Position numbers and translations under genes: made by a program
Assembly: GCA_003518205.1 (NCBI GenBank)
Contig: DOZC01000024.1
Coordinates: 3,394 to 11,795, forward strand
Direction: 5' to 3'
DNA length: 8,402 nucleotides
Source of the DNA: Minisyncoccota bacterium
GTDB lineage: Bacteria; Patescibacteriota; Microgenomatia; UBA1400; PJMF01
Notes under the pieces: generated by a model
The model's database searches: none
What the model was told of the DNA's origin: nothing
What the model saw: only the letters and a program-made list of their open reading frames with translations
Shown here: piece after piece, positions 6,072 to 8,402 of the stretch
Numbering within the stretch: position 1 is the stretch's first letter
Layout: the number at the start of each line of letters is the position of its first letter

Positions 6072-7331
6072 ATGTCAAATAATTTGTCATTTGATTTTGC
6101 GGCCACTAGAAAAGACTTTCCGATTTTTGCCTCGCCAGAAAATCAGAACTTGATTTATTTTGATTCAGCGGCCACCGCCCAAAAACCGCGCCTAGTCATC
6201 GATGCCATCTCTAACTATTATCAAACCCACAATGCCAACATTCATCGCGGGGTCTACCAATTGGCCGAAGAAAGCACTCGGGATTGGGATGAGAGTCGAG
6301 AAACTATCGCCAAATTTCTGGGAGCTGATGCTGATGAGTTAATTGTGACTCGCAATGCCACCGAGGCCTTCAACGGCGTGGCTTATGGTTGGGCCGATCA
6401 TCAGTTGAAGCCTGGTGACAAAATTCTAATCACGCTTTTGGAGCATCATGCTAATCTGGTGCCCTGGCAACAGGTTTGCCAGCGCACTGGCGCAGAACTT
6501 TTGGTGGCGAAAGTCACAGTTGACGACCGATTGGATGAAATTGATTGGCTGAGTAAACTCCAAACTCCAGGAGTCAAGTTGGTGACGCTAACTCACGTTT
6601 CCAACGTCACTGGGGCAGTGTTGCCAATTAAAAATTTAGTGCGATTAGTTCATCGACACCAACCCGGAGCTCGAATGGTACTAGATGCGGCTCAAAGCGT
6701 GCCTCACTTGCCGATGGACTTTCACCAGCTGGGAGTCGATTTTCTGGCCTTCAGCGGCCACAAACTTTATGGCCCAATGGGGATTGGAGGTTTGTTAGTT
6801 CGGCGCGAATTGCTCACTAGTCAAGAATTTCAGCCTTGGTTATTTGGCGGTGGCATGATTGAGTCAGTTTGGCCTGATCGCGCCACTTTCAGTTTAGAGC
6901 AGGTTGATCGATTTACAGCCGGAACACCAGATGTGGCAAGCTTGGTTGGATTAGCGGCCGCCACAAAATATCTTCAACAAATTGGCATGGCTGAAGTTGT
7001 GGCTCACGAACAAATTTTAGTCAAAACAGCTTATGAAAAACTTTCTCAAATTCCTGAAATTCAACTCATCGGCCCTGACCCAGTTAAATTTGATCGAGTT
7101 GGATCAGTGGCTTTCACTTACCAAGGGATTCATGCTCACGATGTAGCCCAAGTTCTGGCTAGCCAAAATATTGCAGTTCGTTCTGGACATCATTGTGCCA
7201 TGCCCTTGCATACTGCTAAAAACTGGTCCGCAACCACTAGAGTTAGCTTCGGAATTTACAACACTGAAGCTGAAATTGATCGATTTATCAAAGCTTTAGC
7301 CAAAGTTAAAAACTTGCTCAAACATGACTGA
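6072..7331 (+). CDS. sufS: SufS cysteine desulfurase
   Basis: SufS is a PLP-dependent group II cysteine desulfurase. It converts L-cysteine to L-alanine and holds the sulfur as a persulfide for transfer to the SUF scaffold. The 419-residue length is normal. Visible motifs are YFDSAATAQKP near the N-terminus, the PLP-contacting EHHANLVPWQ, DAAQSVPHLPMDF, and SGHKLYGP with the PLP lysine at 231. FTAGTPDVASLVG and RSGHHCAMPLH follow, with the catalytic Cys at 375. The RSGHHCAMPL form marks the SufS (group II) class rather than IscS or NifS, where the Cys loop is longer. The sufU start overlaps its last eight bases, so sulfur donor and acceptor are translationally coupled. ATG 6072 is supported by the conserved N-terminal sequence starting soon after it (TRKDFPIF). 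Confidence 0.97.
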   Translation: MSNNLSFDFAATRKDFPIFASPENQNLIYFDSAATAQKPRLVIDAISNYYQTHNANIHRGVYQLAEESTRDWDESRETIAKFLGADADELIVTRNATEAFNGVAYGWADHQLKPGDKILITLLEHHANLVPWQQVCQRTGAELLVAKVTVDDRLDEIDWLSKLQTPGVKLVTLTHVSNVTGAVLPIKNLVRLVHRHQPGARMVLDAAQSVPHLPMDFHQLGVDFLAFSGHKLYGPMGIGGLLVRRELLTSQEFQPWLFGGGMIESVWPDRATFSLEQVDRFTAGTPDVASLVGLAAATKYLQQIGMAEVVAHEQILVKTAYEKLSQIPEIQLIGPDPVKFDRVGSVAFTYQGIHAHDVAQVLASQNIAVRSGHHCAMPLHTAKNWSATTRVSFGIYNTEAEIDRFIKALAKVKNLLKHD

Positions 7332-7722
7332 TATTTTAACTGATGAACTTTACACTCAAATTTTGTTAGATGCGGTACATCAGCCTCAACATCGAGGCGA
7401 TATGTTAGAACCAGATTTAACAACGACGACTGGTAACGCCAGTTGTGGTGATGAGGTGATAGTTAAAATCAAACTTTCGACTGATAAAACCTCATTTAAG
7501 GCTGTTAAGTGGCAGGGTCAGGGTTGTATTATTAGTCAAGCCCATATGGATGGGATGGCGGCGGCAGTTATTGGTCAAAAACTTCTAACTGTTAAAACAT
7601 GGGGGCGACCTGAGGTTTTAGCGTTATTTGGTTTGACTAATATTTCGAGTAGTCGAGAAAAATGTTTGATGTTGGGATTAAAAGCCATTCAGCAAGCGAT
7701 TTCTTCATCAAATACTCCATAA
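7324..7722 (+). CDS. sufU: SufU, zinc-dependent sulfur acceptor (IscU-like fold)
   Basis: SufU accepts persulfide sulfur from SufS in SUF systems that lack SufE. The 132-residue protein keeps the three-Cys plus Asp set: Cys41 and Asp43 in NASCGD, Cys68 in GQGCIIS, and Cys114 in REKC. These correspond to the zinc ligands and acceptor Cys of Bacillus SufU. Lys before the last Cys, where scaffold IscU has His, favours SufU. The segment between the second and third Cys is shorter than in typical SufU, which carries an extra insertion of about 20 residues, so this is a compact form with an IscU-like length there. It overlaps the end of sufS by eight bases, the expected partner arrangement. An IscU-type scaffold role cannot be fully excluded, but the full SufBCD set and the Lys-Cys make it unlikely. 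Confidence 0.92.
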   Translation: MTDILTDELYTQILLDAVHQPQHRGDMLEPDLTTTTGNASCGDEVIVKIKLSTDKTSFKAVKWQGQGCIISQAHMDGMAAAVIGQKLLTVKTWGRPEVLALFGLTNISSSREKCLMLGLKAIQQAISSSNTP

Positions 7723-7730
7723 ACAATATA

Positions 7731-8402
7731 ATGCGGTGGCTTAAAAAGCTTTATCAGTTTATCCTGAAAACTCCGTGGCCATTTTGGGGCGGTTCGGTTT
7801 TCATGGCGGCAGCATTTTTACTAAATAATGTGGCGCCATTTTTTGTCAAATGGCTAACTGAGGCCGCTCAAACTCAAAACTTTGGCTGGGCTGGCCAATT
7901 AATTTTGATTTTTGGGGGTTTATTACTTTTGAGTAATTTTTTGGAAAATTTTGGTTACTTTATTACTGATAAAAACATGGTGACGACATCTACACTGATT
8001 TCTCACTCTGTTTTGTCACACATTCATAATTTAGATTTTACCTATCACACCAATAAAAGTTCTGGTAAATTAATTTCGTTGATGAAGCGAGGCGATGACG
8101 CTTTTTTTACTTTTTACGATATTCTAAATCGCCAATTTTTAAATTTAGGTTTAAGTTTCTTAGTCATGTTCGGCGCTTTTACTCAACTTCAATTTCGTTA
8201 TTTGGGATTTAGTTTGGGATTAATTGGATTAAGTTTTTTCGTGTCATTTTTTTTGGTGAAACTAAATATTGTCAAAAGAAATTTATTTAATACCGCTGAT
8301 AATAATTTAACAGCTGCTCGAGTCGATAATTTGATGAACTTCGACACAGTGAAATATTTTGCTCACGAAAAATTTGAGCAACGGCGGTTTTTGGGGTTTT
8401 TG
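7731..8402 (+). CDS. ABC exporter membrane domain, Atm1/HMT1-like, 3' truncated by window edge
   Basis: The frame runs from ATG 7731 to the window end without a stop: 224 codons, too short for the track of complete frames but clearly coding. Hydrophobic stretches at about residues 18-38, 55-78, 137-152 and 157-177 look like the first four membrane helices of a type IV (exporter) ABC fold. The region FNTADNNLTAARVDNLMNFD followed by TVKYFAHEKFEQ (about 205-216) closely resembles the Atm1/ABCB7/HMT1 family, in which a conserved NFE-x-VKYF-x-x-E motif follows the fourth helix. The ATP-binding domain should lie beyond the window. Atm1 exporters move glutathione-linked sulfur or Fe-S-related compounds or heavy-metal conjugates, and a position eight bases after sufU suits such a role. 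The broader alternative is a generic half-size multidrug-type exporter. Confidence 0.88.
   Translation, partial: MRWLKKLYQFILKTPWPFWGGSVFMAAAFLLNNVAPFFVKWLTEAAQTQNFGWAGQLILIFGGLLLLSNFLENFGYFITDKNMVTTSTLISHSVLSHIHNLDFTYHTNKSSGKLISLMKRGDDAFFTFYDILNRQFLNLGLSFLVMFGAFTQLQFRYLGFSLGLIGLSFFVSFFLVKLNIVKRNLFNTADNNLTAARVDNLMNFDTVKYFAHEKFEQRRFLGFL

Noticed and set aside
5830..6106. Minus-strand frames across the end of the CoA-binding gene and the sufS start
   Set aside because: They overlap well-supported coding sequence on the other strand and show no protein-like pattern.
7727..7732. Perfect TATAAT as a promoter for the ABC exporter
   Set aside because: It overlaps the start codon itself, so transcription would begin inside the gene. 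It is probably chance in an AT-rich gap.
1..8402. TGA read as an amino acid (alternative genetic code)
   Set aside because: TGA ends sufB and sufS exactly where the families end, and no conserved gene has an internal TGA.
1..8402. CRISPR array, tRNA or rRNA genes
   Set aside because: No spaced direct repeats, cloverleaf-like segments or rRNA-like conserved stretches were seen on reading either strand.

Overview
The window carries a SUF iron-sulfur (Fe-S) cluster assembly locus with an atypical layout, probably from a bacterium with a reduced genome. Pointers to that are the tight or overlapping genes, the lack of clear Shine-Dalgarno sequences before most starts, very short SufD and SufU proteins, and moderate-to-low GC. 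A Candidate Phyla Radiation (Patescibacteria)-type host would fit, but nothing here proves the taxon. TGA is used as an ordinary stop (sufB, sufS), so the TGA-recoding lineages are unlikely.

Layout. Bases 1-603 hold the 3' part of an unrecognised helical protein gene. A Nudix hydrolase with an enlarged Nudix box follows, its start best placed at 617. A 72-base gap with a small inverted repeat leads into sufC (1196-1999) and sufB (2035-4620). sufB is interrupted in frame by a complete 380-residue intein (2773-3912) with a LAGLIDADG endonuclease, inserted before the conserved Cys of the SufB motif EGCTAP. sufD overlaps the sufB stop and encodes only 198 residues: a low-complexity N-terminus plus the C-terminal SufBD core. 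A small opposite-strand gene of unknown function (5239-5577) then breaks up the locus. It diverges from a CoA-binding (YccU-like) gene (5630-6037). sufS (6072-7331) and an overlapping sufU (7324-7722) follow, and 8 bases later begins an ABC exporter whose membrane domain resembles the Atm1/HMT1 type; it runs off the window end.

How the genes work together. SufS should take sulfur from cysteine and pass it to SufU, the Zn-dependent acceptor of SUF systems without SufE. SufU would deliver it to the SufBC2D-type scaffold, where the SufC ATPase drives cluster assembly on SufB/SufD. SufB can be functional only after the intein splices out, so Fe-S assembly here depends on protein splicing. The Atm1-like exporter may export a sulfur- or glutathione-type compound linked to Fe-S metabolism, but that is inferred from position and short motifs only.

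Main points of interest: the intein in SufB, the minimal SufD with an unusual CxxC, a 24-base near-identity between sufB and sufD, the opposite-strand gene inside the locus, and the Atm1-like exporter next to sufU.
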